From Marivirga sericea (GTDB lineage Bacteria; Bacteroidota; Bacteroidia; Cytophagales; Cyclobacteriaceae), in contig NZ_FXAW01000006.1 of NCBI RefSeq assembly GCF_900177665.1, positions 248,001-312,000 on the forward strand: a DNA stretch of 64,000 bases, written 5' to 3'. Under the pieces are notes generated by a model that saw nothing but the letters and a program-made list of their open reading frames with translations, had not been told where the DNA came from and ran no database searches. Position numbers and translations under genes: made by a program. This document shows positions 38,753 through 47,838 of the stretch, in pieces. Numbering within the stretch: position 1 is the stretch's first letter; each line of letters starts with the position of its first letter.

Positions 38753-39781
38753 TTATAGACTATAGTCAGCCGGTAAAATCATTGCCATCTTTTTTTCTGA
38801 AATTGCTCCAGAAAACAATATTTTATCGAAGTTTGAGTACAATCCGTAAGCATCAATCCTAAAATCAGTTGTGTAAAAGCTTATTGAAGATCTTTTCTTA
38901 CCCTTATAAAGAATATCGAAGCCCCCCACATATTCTTTAGGATTGAACCCTCTCTTTTGCTGTTTTACCGTAACTTCCATCAACGGTCCCACGAGTTGGA
39001 AATCCATAAGACTGTCTTCGCTTGTGCGGTAACCTTTATAATAAAGATGAAATCCATTTTGCTCTAACCGACCAGTTTTTAATGCTCTGAAAAAAGATAA
39101 AGAAGAATTTTGATAAGCTTCGTGTCTTCTCTCCTCAATCTCTTCAGTCGATTTCATTGATTTAAATTGAGTAGTTCCGGAAAATACACTCGATTTAATG
39201 AGAGTTTCCATCAATGAAAAGTCTCTATATTGCACTTCAAATTTGATAAGGTTGTAGGTAATATCATAACCCAAATAATAGTTTTCGATTTCTAGTGCTT
39301 TGTCTGAAATAGCCGAAAAAGTTAACGACTTAGGGTCATATTTAAACCTAATGTCTTCCTCATTCTTTATAATACATTTCTTCTGAAGTCTCTTGTTTCC
39401 TATAAACTGCTCCTTAAAAGCCTTCAAAAGCTGCTTTCGTGAAAAGGGATTATTAAAAACAACAACTTCCCCCATGACTGATACATCTTCTTCTAACTTG
39501 AATAAGTAGGGTTTACCAGTTGAAGGACTTTCCAGATAGCGTGTTTTATATCCAACATAACTTACGATCAAAATAGCATTGATTTCAGCTTTTACTTCAA
39601 AGCTAAAAGAACCCTTTGCATCAGTTACATCACCGATAGTGGTTCCATCAAAATATACTGATGCCCCTATTAACGGATCGCCTTCAATATTCAGAACTCT
39701 TCCGGAAATTTCTTGCGAGAGAAGTGAAGACGGTAAAAATATTGTAGAGAAAAAAAGTAAAATCAGCGATTTTTTAGTCAT
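38753..39781 (-). CDS. Secreted carboxypeptidase-regulatory-like (CarboxypepD_reg) domain protein
   Basis: A 342-residue exported protein with signal peptide 1-22 (ending SLLSQ). Residues about 23-105 form the beta-sandwich domain found at the N-terminus of Bacteroidota TonB-dependent receptors and related proteins: ISGRVLNIEGDPLIGASVYF, then GSFSFEVKAE and LIVSYVGYKTRYLES. Residues 110-342 are a conserved but functionally uncharacterised domain without a beta-barrel. It is probably an envelope-associated protein; partner unknown. Confidence 0.75.
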   Translation of the reverse strand: MTKKSLILLFFSTIFLPSSLLSQEISGRVLNIEGDPLIGASVYFDGTTIGDVTDAKGSFSFEVKAEINAILIVSYVGYKTRYLESPSTGKPYLFKLEEDVSVMGEVVVFNNPFSRKQLLKAFKEQFIGNKRLQKKCIIKNEEDIRFKYDPKSLTFSAISDKALEIENYYLGYDITYNLIKFEVQYRDFSLMETLIKSSVFSGTTQFKSMKSTEEIEERRHEAYQNSSLSFFRALKTGRLEQNGFHLYYKGYRTSEDSLMDFQLVGPLMEVTVKQQKRGFNPKEYVGGFDILYKGKKRSSISFYTTDFRIDAYGLYSNFDKILFSGAISEKKMAMILPADYSL

Positions 39782-39806
39782 GATATTAGCTACTGGGAAG
39801 AATGCA

Positions 39807-39899
39807 TTAAAAAGAAAACATAGCGATCAATAATAATGCCAGTTCCATATAAAAACCAAAGGTTGGACTGACGTATTTCTTATCTAAACGTACTACCAT
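39807..39899 (-). CDS. Possible 30-residue membrane peptide
   Basis: A short frame starting at an ATG (MVVRLDKKYVSPTFGFY) and ending in a hydrophobic stretch MELALLLIAMFSF. The frame stays open 16 codons upstream of the ATG with protein-like content (IFFWLQANF), so this may be a decayed gene end rather than a small gene. It lies between the MtfA-like and CarboxypepD-domain genes, all on the minus strand. Confidence 0.2.
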   Translation of the reverse strand: MVVRLDKKYVSPTFGFYMELALLLIAMFSF

Positions 39900-40034
39900 A
39901 AAATTAGCTTGCAGCCAAAAAAAGATTGAAGGAGTAACAAAACAGAATGATTATTCCAATTGTCCGGGGCCATCCTGTTTGTGCTACCTTCCTAGGTTTA
40001 ATTTATTTCCTAGACATTAAATTTATACTTGAAG

Positions 40035-40814
40035 TTATAACTTTAACGGATCCTGTTTCAATAAGAATGTGGTGCATTCATACAAATGCGAACTATAGTT
40101 TTTTAATTGCTTAGGCTTTTCAAAGAAGTTTTCGATTAGCACAGCAAAAAACTCATAATGGTCAATTGCAGCAGCATTACGAAAAAAAGAAGATTCTCCA
40201 TTCTCTATTTTAGTCATTTCGTAAGCTGCTAAATCAGAATAATCTAACCATACTTTATTATCTAAAAAGCCGTATTCAGCATTTTTAATTCTATTTTCCA
40301 GGTGGATAGCATGTGCTAATTCATGCAAGCCTAAGTTAATACCATCACTTTCATAAGCAATACCTTCTACTAAGTTTCGCCACGACAAAGCAATGATTCC
40401 AAATCGTGGATTCACCTCTCCTTTATGATATTGATTGTTAATAGTGGAATAGTAGCTATCCGGATATATCAAAATTTTTTCAAAATGTGACAAGTAAATT
40501 CGAGGGAGACCAAATGTTAATTGCACTGACAGTGCCGCCACAAGGACTTTCATCTCCTCTGTAACTTCTTCCATGTTTCTTGGAATAAAGGTTTTGGCCT
40601 TAATGAACTGCCCCACGCGTTTCATAAACTCTTGCTGATGTTTTAGTTTGAGGTTCCGAAAATATGGGGAATACTTCTTTAACTTTCGTATTTGCTCTTG
40701 ACTAAGGCGTTTTCCACCTATCATTCTAAAGTAGTTTAGAATAGGAAGAAAAACATTCTTGAAGATCATAAAAGCAAGGAGCAAAAGTGAACCTATGGCT
40801 ATTATTTCTCCCAA
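40035..40814 (-). CDS. MtfA-like zinc peptidase (M90 family)
   Basis: A 259-residue protein with an N-terminal membrane anchor (about 5-27) and a gluzincin site H164-E165-L-A-H168 in LGLHELAHAIHLENR. The family's third ligand is probably the Glu in FFAVLIENFFEKP near residue 235. MtfA in E. coli is a cytoplasmic zinc peptidase that controls the Mlc glucose repressor. The start is a TTG, 3 bases after the GH15 stop, so it is co-expressed with a sugar-cleaving enzyme. Whether the carbon-regulation role holds in Bacteroidota is unknown. Confidence 0.83.
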   Translation of the reverse strand: MGEIIAIGSLLLLAFMIFKNVFLPILNYFRMIGGKRLSQEQIRKLKKYSPYFRNLKLKHQQEFMKRVGQFIKAKTFIPRNMEEVTEEMKVLVAALSVQLTFGLPRIYLSHFEKILIYPDSYYSTINNQYHKGEVNPRFGIIALSWRNLVEGIAYESDGINLGLHELAHAIHLENRIKNAEYGFLDNKVWLDYSDLAAYEMTKIENGESSFFRNAAAIDHYEFFAVLIENFFEKPKQLKNYSSHLYECTTFLLKQDPLKL

Positions 40815-40817
40815 GAT

Positions 40818-42605
40818 TTACGGCAAAAAGTCAGGCTTATCCAACTTATTATTAATTCTATAAGCAGCATTTACTAAGCCTACATGACTGTACGCTTGCG
40901 GAAAATTCCCCCACATAGAGCCATCCGAAGATTTTACATCCTCACTTAGTAATCCAACATGATTTGAATAGCCAATAACCTCTTCAAAAGCTTCCATGGC
41001 TTCCTCAGTTCTACCTACACAAGCAAGCGCTTCAGCATACCAAAATGCACATATCAAGAATGTAGTTTCGGGCTCTCCAAAATCATCAGCATGCTTATAA
41101 CGGTAGAATAGGCCTTTCCCTACCTTCAAGTCTTCTTCCAAAGCCTTCAAATGATCTTTGGCTTTTTGACTATTGTGAGGCATGTAATTCATCATAATCA
41201 GCTGTAAAGTACTGGCATCCATTCTTTCCACTCCTTCTGCTTGTGCATACGCCTTTCTGCTAGGAGCATAACATTTTTCTAAGTGAGCAGCAGCTTGCTT
41301 TAATAACTTTTCTGCTTTTCTGCCCAATTCAATCTCTCCAATTTCTTTTGCTATCTTCATAGCAGCATGGCTACCAGCCCATTGAAAAAGGTGAGTGTAT
41401 GCATGCTTTTGCTTCAAATTTCTGAATTCCCATAAACCTGCATCCGCTTCATCCATAGTAAATTCAATCTTGTCCAAAATAGTTTTCAACAAATAACCCG
41501 ACTGGGACTTTTCCATATTCGCAAATCGCTTATCGGTGTACAGCGGGAGGATAGCTAATAAAATTTGCCCATAAACATCATTTTGAATATGTGTGTAAGC
41601 ATCATTACCCACTCTAACAGGTTGATTGCCCATGTAACCTGGAAGATCTAGCTCTTTTTCAATAATAGTGCTTTCACCAACCAGATTATAAAGTGGCTGA
41701 ATTCTTTCTTTTCCCCTCATCGGAATATTTGTGAGGTACAAAAAGTAATTTTCCATTTCCTCAAAGTGCCCAATATTATTGAAAGCAGTTAATGTGTAGT
41801 AAGTGTCGCGCATCCAACAATAGCGATAGTCCCAATTACGAGTACTACCTGGTGATTCAGGCAAGGACATCGTAGGAGACGCAATGATTCCTCCAGTATC
41901 CTCATACTGATGAATTTTCAACGCTAAAGATGACCGTATAACCTCCTCTTGATAATGCTGGCCAATACTGGTGGATTTTACCCAGTTTTGCCAATAAAAA
42001 ACCGTTTTATTAATGAAGTTTTCAGCCGTTTCCTGCAGTTCCGCTTCCAAAGGAGCGCCATAAGTCATCACCATATAACGTGTTTTGGTTAGCACAAAAG
42101 GACTGCTGTCCATCAACATATTAATCGGAATATTAGTCGTTAGTCTCAATGTTTCGGGCAGGCCAAAATAACGGATGTGACTACTTCCTCTTTCTCTAGT
42201 TAACTTCTTTTGACCGTAATCACCCACTGGATTACAAACCACTCTCAATTGTGGCAGACCTCTTAGAGGCTCGATTTTTCTAATCAGCATTTGAGGGCGA
42301 TAATAGCGGTCAAATTGACGAAATCTCGGAGCGCAGTCCGTAATCTTGTAAGCAAACTCATCCGTTTCCACAACTGTTTCCAGCACATTGGTATTGGGAA
42401 TATATGCTTGAGTAATTTTGTAATTTTCTGATGTCGGTTTGATGCTAAACTCACCCCCTTTCTCTCCTCCAATCAAACTCCCAAAAATAAAAGAGCTATC
42501 AAAACGAGGCATGCACATCCATTTAATATCGGTGTCTTTTCCAATTAATGCTAAATAGGCGCAATTGCCAATCATTCCAAGGTCGTAAGTATGTCTATCT
42601 TGCAT
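40818..42605 (-). CDS. Glycoside hydrolase family 15 (glucoamylase/trehalase-like)
   Basis: A 595-residue protein without a signal peptide, so probably cytoplasmic. The N-terminal beta domain begins YDLGMIGNCAYLALIGKDTDIKWMCMPRFDS, typical of bacterial GH15. The (alpha/alpha)6 domain has GSTRNWDYRYCWMRDTYYTL near residues 250-270, where the conserved RNWDYRYCWxRD marks the active site. The C-terminal part contains FLICAFWYAEALACVGR and the expected catalytic-base region. GH15 members hydrolyse alpha-glucans or trehalose; the substrate is not decided here. It is the first gene of a pair with the MtfA-like peptidase. Confidence 0.87.
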   Translation of the reverse strand: MQDRHTYDLGMIGNCAYLALIGKDTDIKWMCMPRFDSSFIFGSLIGGEKGGEFSIKPTSENYKITQAYIPNTNVLETVVETDEFAYKITDCAPRFRQFDRYYRPQMLIRKIEPLRGLPQLRVVCNPVGDYGQKKLTRERGSSHIRYFGLPETLRLTTNIPINMLMDSSPFVLTKTRYMVMTYGAPLEAELQETAENFINKTVFYWQNWVKSTSIGQHYQEEVIRSSLALKIHQYEDTGGIIASPTMSLPESPGSTRNWDYRYCWMRDTYYTLTAFNNIGHFEEMENYFLYLTNIPMRGKERIQPLYNLVGESTIIEKELDLPGYMGNQPVRVGNDAYTHIQNDVYGQILLAILPLYTDKRFANMEKSQSGYLLKTILDKIEFTMDEADAGLWEFRNLKQKHAYTHLFQWAGSHAAMKIAKEIGEIELGRKAEKLLKQAAAHLEKCYAPSRKAYAQAEGVERMDASTLQLIMMNYMPHNSQKAKDHLKALEEDLKVGKGLFYRYKHADDFGEPETTFLICAFWYAEALACVGRTEEAMEAFEEVIGYSNHVGLLSEDVKSSDGSMWGNFPQAYSHVGLVNAAYRINNKLDKPDFLP

Positions 42606-42672
42606 ATTCTTATTTCTTAAAGTCTATAATTTTTTAAAATATTCTAAAGGGAAAATATGGTGCCTTAAAATA

Positions 42673-43599
42673 TCATTTGCCATAAACAATTTCGCCCAAA
42701 TTAGCATCGAAATTTTCAATCGCATCTTTAATGAGTCGAATGGCTTCTAAATAGAAAACAGGATTTATTTTATCAGCAGTATCTGTAATTTTATGATAAT
42801 CGGGGTGGTCATCCACTCCAAAATAAATAAAAGGTATTTGTGCTTTGTGGAAAGGAGCATGATCTGATGCAGTAACCCAGTTGGGTTTTTTCTTAGGCTC
42901 GTCTCTTCCAAATAATAACTCGATGCCCTTATCCTTGGCTGCTTCCTTAATCAGTGGCTTTAGGAAAGGAGTAAAATATGTTCCCACAGCATATAACTCA
43001 TTTTTATCGCCTCGGCTAACCATGTCCAGATTGACATTCATCTTGATTCTACTGGTATCCATTACCACTGATTGCATAAAAAATTTCGCACCTTGCAAGC
43101 CCATCTCTTCAGCATCAAAAAAAGCAAATAAGAGATTGTTTTCTGGCTGGTTTTCCCTGAAATATTCAGCTAAGGCTAAAAGTGAGGCCACTCCGCTTGC
43201 ATTATCATCCGCTCCATTAAATATTTCTGTGCTATTTTTCATGCCTACGTGATCATAGTGTGCAGAAATCACAATAAAATTCTTCCCTGAAAACCCTTCT
43301 ACAAAACCCAAAATATTTACCGCTGGAATACTGTCTTTACCAAATGTAAAAGACTGCGTATAATCTTGTACATAGGCAGAAACGCCTAGTTTTTGCAACC
43401 TTTGAATAATAAATCTTCTAGCTATATCATTCCCTTCTGTATTCGTTTTTCTTCCTTCCAAAGAATCAGATGCTAAAAAATACAAATCATTCATTACCTT
43501 GGCAGAGTCAGGGAACGCTGAAACGGAATCCTCTTGTGCAAAACCATGCTGAACAAAGAGCAGACTAATAATTATAAGGTACAATCGGATTGGCTTCAT
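42673..43599 (-). CDS. Secreted M28 family zinc aminopeptidase
   Basis: A 308-residue exported enzyme with signal peptide 1-21 (ending GFAQ). The two-zinc site is complete: SAHYDHVGM, FNGADDNASGVAS, FFDAEEMGLQG, NLDMVSRGD, and the terminal FGVDDHPDYHKITDT. The core family fold fills the protein, with no extra PA domain. It removes N-terminal amino acids from peptides in the periplasm. It is divergent from the unknown secreted protein at 43719 and monocistronic. Confidence 0.88.
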   Translation of the reverse strand: MKPIRLYLIIISLLFVQHGFAQEDSVSAFPDSAKVMNDLYFLASDSLEGRKTNTEGNDIARRFIIQRLQKLGVSAYVQDYTQSFTFGKDSIPAVNILGFVEGFSGKNFIVISAHYDHVGMKNSTEIFNGADDNASGVASLLALAEYFRENQPENNLLFAFFDAEEMGLQGAKFFMQSVVMDTSRIKMNVNLDMVSRGDKNELYAVGTYFTPFLKPLIKEAAKDKGIELLFGRDEPKKKPNWVTASDHAPFHKAQIPFIYFGVDDHPDYHKITDTADKINPVFYLEAIRLIKDAIENFDANLGEIVYGK

Positions 43600-43718
43600 C
43601 AGGATACGGGTTCTTTTATATTTTTCATTCTAAATGATAAAGAATAAATTTATAGATAATGACGTTAAGATTCAGCTGATTATGCAAAAATCTTTAATTT
43701 TTCTGCGAATTTAGTTTT

Positions 43719-44723
43719 ATGCGACATTTTATATTTTCATTATTATTGATTTTTTCTTCCTTGAGTGCTTATTCTCAAGAAGCTTTCCCGTTTTTAAACA
43801 AGAGCAATCAGCTGCCAGAAGATCTACTGAAGAGACGTGCCGTAGTTTTCATGAATGTCAATTCTTTAGAGTGGGATAAAGAAGCTCAAAAAATCCATAA
43901 TAGTTTTATTGAAATAGGGGTGGATGCTGTGGCATACTATGCTTTATCAGATATTATGTCTGGTGAAGATGCCACAACTGCTTTCTATTCGGATATCACT
44001 CAAAGGAGCATTGAGAACATGCTTATTATCCATCAAACTAATTCAGGTTTTGAATTGTATGCTACCAAGATTCCCCCAGAAGGTGGGTTTTTCCAAAAAA
44101 ATATGCAAGCTTTCTTCTTAGATGCAAAATCACTGGAAAAATTAGGGGCTGATTTGCAAATAAGGGTTAATAAGTCAGATTTAGAAAGGGAAAACTTCTT
44201 AATAATTGATGTCCCGGAAACTTTCAAGCGTACAAATGTGATCAAATCTAGAAGAGTTGCCAGTTTTAACCCTGATATCAGAATTGATAAGCTGGCAGTG
44301 CCCAAATTTACAGATAATATAATGCTTGATATGGATATAGATAAAGCAAATGCTGAACTGGACTCCATCATGAAACAACATTATCCGTTCAAATTCGGAT
44401 TGATTGATCCTGATATGACAACAGAAGAGATGATTAGCCAAGGCTATTTGATGGTACTTAAAAAACTACAAAACAATGGTGAAAGTCTTCGAAGAATGCT
44501 GGGGTATGACCTATCAGAACGAGAGACTTTATTAATATCAGTGAGGAAAGGGAAAAATGAAAGAGTAATGAAGTACCGAATAGGCGAGCATGTGCATAAA
44601 TACTATGTGCAACAGCTCTATACCAAAGATATATACCTAGGTAATACTTGGGATGCTGGAAAAACATGGCAAGAAGCCCTAATTAACCATATTGAAAACC
44701 TCAAAGCTCAATTAGAAAGGTAG
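43719..44723 (+). CDS. Secreted conserved protein of unknown function
   Basis: A 334-residue protein with signal peptide 1-19 (ending SAYSQ). I do not recognise a family. Residues about 35-110 look like an alternating alpha/beta region (RRAVVFMNVNSLEWDKEAQKIHNSF). The rest is mixed, with a charged C-terminus rich in Lys and Arg. No lipobox, cysteine motif or catalytic signature is visible. A TAGTTTTA sequence touches the start codon. It is followed by a SIMPL-domain gene 137 bases on. Confidence 0.65.
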   Translation: MRHFIFSLLLIFSSLSAYSQEAFPFLNKSNQLPEDLLKRRAVVFMNVNSLEWDKEAQKIHNSFIEIGVDAVAYYALSDIMSGEDATTAFYSDITQRSIENMLIIHQTNSGFELYATKIPPEGGFFQKNMQAFFLDAKSLEKLGADLQIRVNKSDLERENFLIIDVPETFKRTNVIKSRRVASFNPDIRIDKLAVPKFTDNIMLDMDIDKANAELDSIMKQHYPFKFGLIDPDMTTEEMISQGYLMVLKKLQNNGESLRRMLGYDLSERETLLISVRKGKNERVMKYRIGEHVHKYYVQQLYTKDIYLGNTWDAGKTWQEALINHIENLKAQLER

Positions 44724-44860
44724 TGTTGTAATGGGAAGAGATCTTTTTAGTTCTTCGTCATTAATAAACTGCTTTTAAGTCACCTATTGGAAATAAAAAA
44801 CTTAGGTATGAGATTTGATAACGCTTCAACTACTATTAAAAAACTTAAACATTATTCGAT

Positions 44861-45583
44861 ATGAAAAAGCTGAGTGTATTTTTTACTACAATTTTATTAA
44901 TTTCTATTTCTCCACAAATACGTGCTCAAGACAGATCAGAAACTAAAAACCTAAGAACTATTTCTGTAAGCGGTTTTGCAGAAAAAGAAATTGAACCTGA
45001 TATTATTTATTTTACTATTTCTTTAAAAGAGTACCAACTGAAAAACGGTAGTAAGTTTCAAATGAGTGAATTGGAAAATCAATTGGTGCGCGCAGTTGAA
45101 AAAGCTGGCTTTGATAAGGATATTCTGACGGTTGAAAACGTCTTCGGCTACAACTATAGCTGGAACAAAAAGACTGAAAATAAGGATTTTATGGCAAGAA
45201 AGCAATTTCAATTAAAGTTGCCAGGTGCAAAAAAGTTAAATTCTATACTCGAAAAGCTTGACCCAAAGGCCATTGAATATGCAAGAGTGAGCCAATACAC
45301 TCATTCACGTTTGCAAGAACTTAATCAAGAACTGCAAGTTGAGGCTGTGAAAAATGCAAAAGCTAAAGCAGAGGCTCTATTAAAGCCCTTAGCTGAGCAA
45401 GTTGGTAAAGTCTTGGAGGTTTCTGAAAATCAACAAAAATATCAGCCCATCTATTACAAGTCTTATCAGAATAATAGAATGATGTCAGCATCTGATAGTG
45501 AAAGTATGGCAGTGGAATCAGACTTAGACTTTAAGAACATCAAATTAGAAGCAGAGATACATATTGTCTTTTTGATTCAATAA
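44861..45583 (+). CDS. SIMPL (DUF541) domain periplasmic protein
   Basis: A 240-residue exported protein with signal peptide 1-22 (ending IRAQ). The SIMPL pattern starts RTISVSGFAEKEIEPDIIYFTIS near residues 32-54. A long central helix follows with QELQVEAVKNAKAKAEALLKPLAEQVGKVLEVSE near 155-188, and the final strand is KLEAEIHIVFLI. Members include BP26/OMP28, which form oligomeric rings; their biochemical role is unclear. It is monocistronic. Confidence 0.85.
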   Translation: MKKLSVFFTTILLISISPQIRAQDRSETKNLRTISVSGFAEKEIEPDIIYFTISLKEYQLKNGSKFQMSELENQLVRAVEKAGFDKDILTVENVFGYNYSWNKKTENKDFMARKQFQLKLPGAKKLNSILEKLDPKAIEYARVSQYTHSRLQELNQELQVEAVKNAKAKAEALLKPLAEQVGKVLEVSENQQKYQPIYYKSYQNNRMMSASDSESMAVESDLDFKNIKLEAEIHIVFLIQ

Positions 45584-45727
45584 TTTGTAATTAAGCTTAT
45601 ATATTGCATTTGATTTAACTAAAGCCTATTAGCTAATTATGGCTTAGATTAAGTTCAATACTTAAAAGCAAACAATGAATTTGCTTTGAGTCTTAAAACT
45701 TTATAATCCGTATAAAAAATTTTTACT

Positions 45728-46189
45728 ATGCAACCACTAGAAATTAATAGCTATGAAGACTTCAAAGCCTATGAAGGACAAGAATTAGGCGTTTCCAATT
45801 GGCACACCATTGACCAAAAACAAGTTAATCAATTTGCAGATGCCACACTCGATCACCAGTGGATTCATTTGGATGAAGAAAGAGCCGCTAAGAGTCCATT
45901 TGGAGGAACTATAGCACATGGATATTTAACACTGTCTTTAGCGCCCTATTTATGGGAGCAGATTGCAAATGTTAAGAATCTAAAAATGATGATTAACTAT
46001 GGAATAGAAAAAATGAAATTTAATCAGGCAGTGAAAGTTGGCTCATCAGTCAGGTTGAAAGCGAGTTTAAATTCAATAGTGGATTTGAGAGGTGTGAGCA
46101 AAGCTCAAATTGATATCGTTATGGAAATAAAAGATGAGAGAAAACATGCATACACAGCATCGCTCATATTCTTATATCATTTTAACTAA
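45728..46189 (+). CDS. MaoC-like (R)-specific enoyl-CoA hydratase
   Basis: A 153-residue single hot-dog-fold protein. The catalytic pair is in QFADATLDHQWIHLDEERA (Asp and His of the DxxxxH hydratase motif, near residues 42-47), followed by PFGGTIAHGYLTLSL. PhaJ-type enzymes hydrate trans-2-enoyl-CoA to (R)-3-hydroxyacyl-CoA, linking beta-oxidation to other pathways. No PHA or fatty acid genes flank it. Confidence 0.85.
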   Translation: MQPLEINSYEDFKAYEGQELGVSNWHTIDQKQVNQFADATLDHQWIHLDEERAAKSPFGGTIAHGYLTLSLAPYLWEQIANVKNLKMMINYGIEKMKFNQAVKVGSSVRLKASLNSIVDLRGVSKAQIDIVMEIKDERKHAYTASLIFLYHFN

Positions 46190-46265
46190 TCGAATTTAAT
46201 CTCAAATTTTCAGAATAAAATGGGATAAAATGCCCAAATTATAGAAAGGCTTTTTGGAGATAAAA

Positions 46266-46400
46266 TTAGGCAGTAGCTTCAATGTTGCTGTCTTTTTCTA
46301 CTTCATGTTGAGAATATGTAGGACAGGTTCTTTGAGCACAAGCTGAAGCAAAAAGTATTAAACCAGATATTGCTGCGAATAATTTTATAGATTTTTTCAT
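46266..46400 (-). CDS. Small lipoprotein (44 aa)
   Basis: A 44-residue frame with a complete lipoprotein signal: basic start MKKSIKLF, a hydrophobic core and the lipobox FASAC with lipidation Cys at residue 21. The mature peptide is only 24 residues, begins CAQRTCPTYSQ with a second cysteine, and is otherwise acidic. An AGGA-like ribosome site precedes the ATG. Short lipoproteins with a CPTYS-like motif are, to my recollection, widespread in Bacteroidota, with no known function. Confidence 0.7.
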   Translation of the reverse strand: MKKSIKLFAAISGLILFASACAQRTCPTYSQHEVEKDSNIEATA

Positions 46401-46761
46401 GGGTTCCTTTTTTTATTAAATGATGTTACAAATTTAGGTTGATATTTTTTGATAAAAAATACGGATAGAGTCATTTGTTACTTCTTAGCTTTTATTATGT
46501 CCGCTGGGAAAGATAATCGATAAATGACCATATTTTAGCATTAAAGCTTCTATATCTTAAGATTAAAAAGACTTATCTTTTCTTGACTCTTGTAAGTTTA
46601 AGTTTTTTAGTGTCGCTGCACGAATAAAGTTTACATTTGTGCGTAAAATAATACATCAAAACCTATGTTACATAATTGTTGAATAAAGACTAAATTCATT
46701 TTTTAACATAATTTTTTAAGCCAAATCTTTCTTAATACGTATTTTTGAAAAAATTCTCTCT
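46401..46761. other. 361-base divergent intergenic region
   Basis: This spacer lies between the small lipoprotein (minus) and the glutaminyl-cyclase-like gene (plus). A TACATTTG box at 46632-46639 matches the -7 consensus for rightward transcription and would give a leader of about 115 bases. I see no structured RNA or coding frame. Confidence 0.35.
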
Positions 46762-47757
46762 ATGAAAAACTTCATTTCGATCTTATTTATTGTCCTTTTG
46801 ACCATTTCTTGTGATTCTTCAAAAGAAAAGAAAAATGAATTATCTGAAGAAACTGAAAAGAAAGATTTACAAGTTCCCTCTTTTAGCGGTGCTATCGCTT
46901 ATCAGTTTGTTCAAACCCAAGTAGATTTTGGTCCGAGAGTACCGAATACCGACCCACATTCAAAGACAGCGCAATACCTTATAAGCCAATTGGAAACTTT
47001 TGGAGCCAATGTTAAGACTCAGAAATTTGAAGCAGATACTTATGATGGTGAAGTCTGGAACTTAACGAATATAATTGGTTCCATTCAGCCTGAAAAAACG
47101 AAAAGAATCCTATTGGCAGCGCATTGGGATACAAGAAAAATCGCTGACAAAGATACTGAAAGAAAAGACGAGCCAATTGATGGTGCAAATGATGGCGCAA
47201 GTGGAGTTGGTGTAATATTAGAAGTTGTTAAGGCTATTCAAAATGCAGAACATAAGCCTAATGTAGGAATAGACATCATATTTTTCGATGGTGAAGATAA
47301 TGGCGAGCCACAAGGCTTATCAGGAAGAGATCCTTCCAAAACATGGTGGTGTTTAGGCTCTCAATACTGGAGTCAAAACAAGCATATCCCAGGATATTCG
47401 GCATACTATGGCATTTTACTGGACATGGTAGGTGGTGTTAATGCTCAGTTTCATAAGGAAGGCTATTCCATGAAATATGCCCCAAGCATTGTGGAAAAAG
47501 TTTGGAATACTGCAGATCAAATTGGATATGGGAGGTATTTCATCAATAATAATGTGGCTTCCATCACGGATGATCACTATTTTGTAAATGAATTTGGCAA
47601 AATCCCCATGATTGATATCATTGCCCATGAGCCAACTTCAGGGGATTTCTTTCCTGATTTCCATCATACTCATAAAGACAATATGGACATCATTTCGCAG
47701 GAAACCTTAAAAGCAGTGGGCCAAACGTTATTGCAAGTCATTTATGAAGAGCAATGA
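46762..47757 (+). CDS. M28-type glutaminyl cyclase-like lipoprotein
   Basis: A 331-residue lipoprotein with signal ending LLTISC (Cys near 17). It matches the animal/bacterial type II glutaminyl cyclase branch of M28: AAHWDTRKIA, DGANDGASGVGV, IIFFDGEDNGE, the WWCLGSQYW region and the final FHHTHKDNMD His ligand. Such enzymes bind a single zinc and cyclise N-terminal Gln to pyroglutamate on exported proteins. The QC-specific tryptophans and the Asp-His spacing favour cyclase over aminopeptidase, but this is inference. It converges on the UbiA gene. Confidence 0.8.
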   Translation: MKNFISILFIVLLTISCDSSKEKKNELSEETEKKDLQVPSFSGAIAYQFVQTQVDFGPRVPNTDPHSKTAQYLISQLETFGANVKTQKFEADTYDGEVWNLTNIIGSIQPEKTKRILLAAHWDTRKIADKDTERKDEPIDGANDGASGVGVILEVVKAIQNAEHKPNVGIDIIFFDGEDNGEPQGLSGRDPSKTWWCLGSQYWSQNKHIPGYSAYYGILLDMVGGVNAQFHKEGYSMKYAPSIVEKVWNTADQIGYGRYFINNNVASITDDHYFVNEFGKIPMIDIIAHEPTSGDFFPDFHHTHKDNMDIISQETLKAVGQTLLQVIYEEQ

Positions 47758-47838
47758 AAAATATAAAATCAAGTTTTAGTAGATTTAAGACTGATTGCGT
47801 GATCTAGTAGTCCGCACTGACTTTCAGCCCACCACTTC

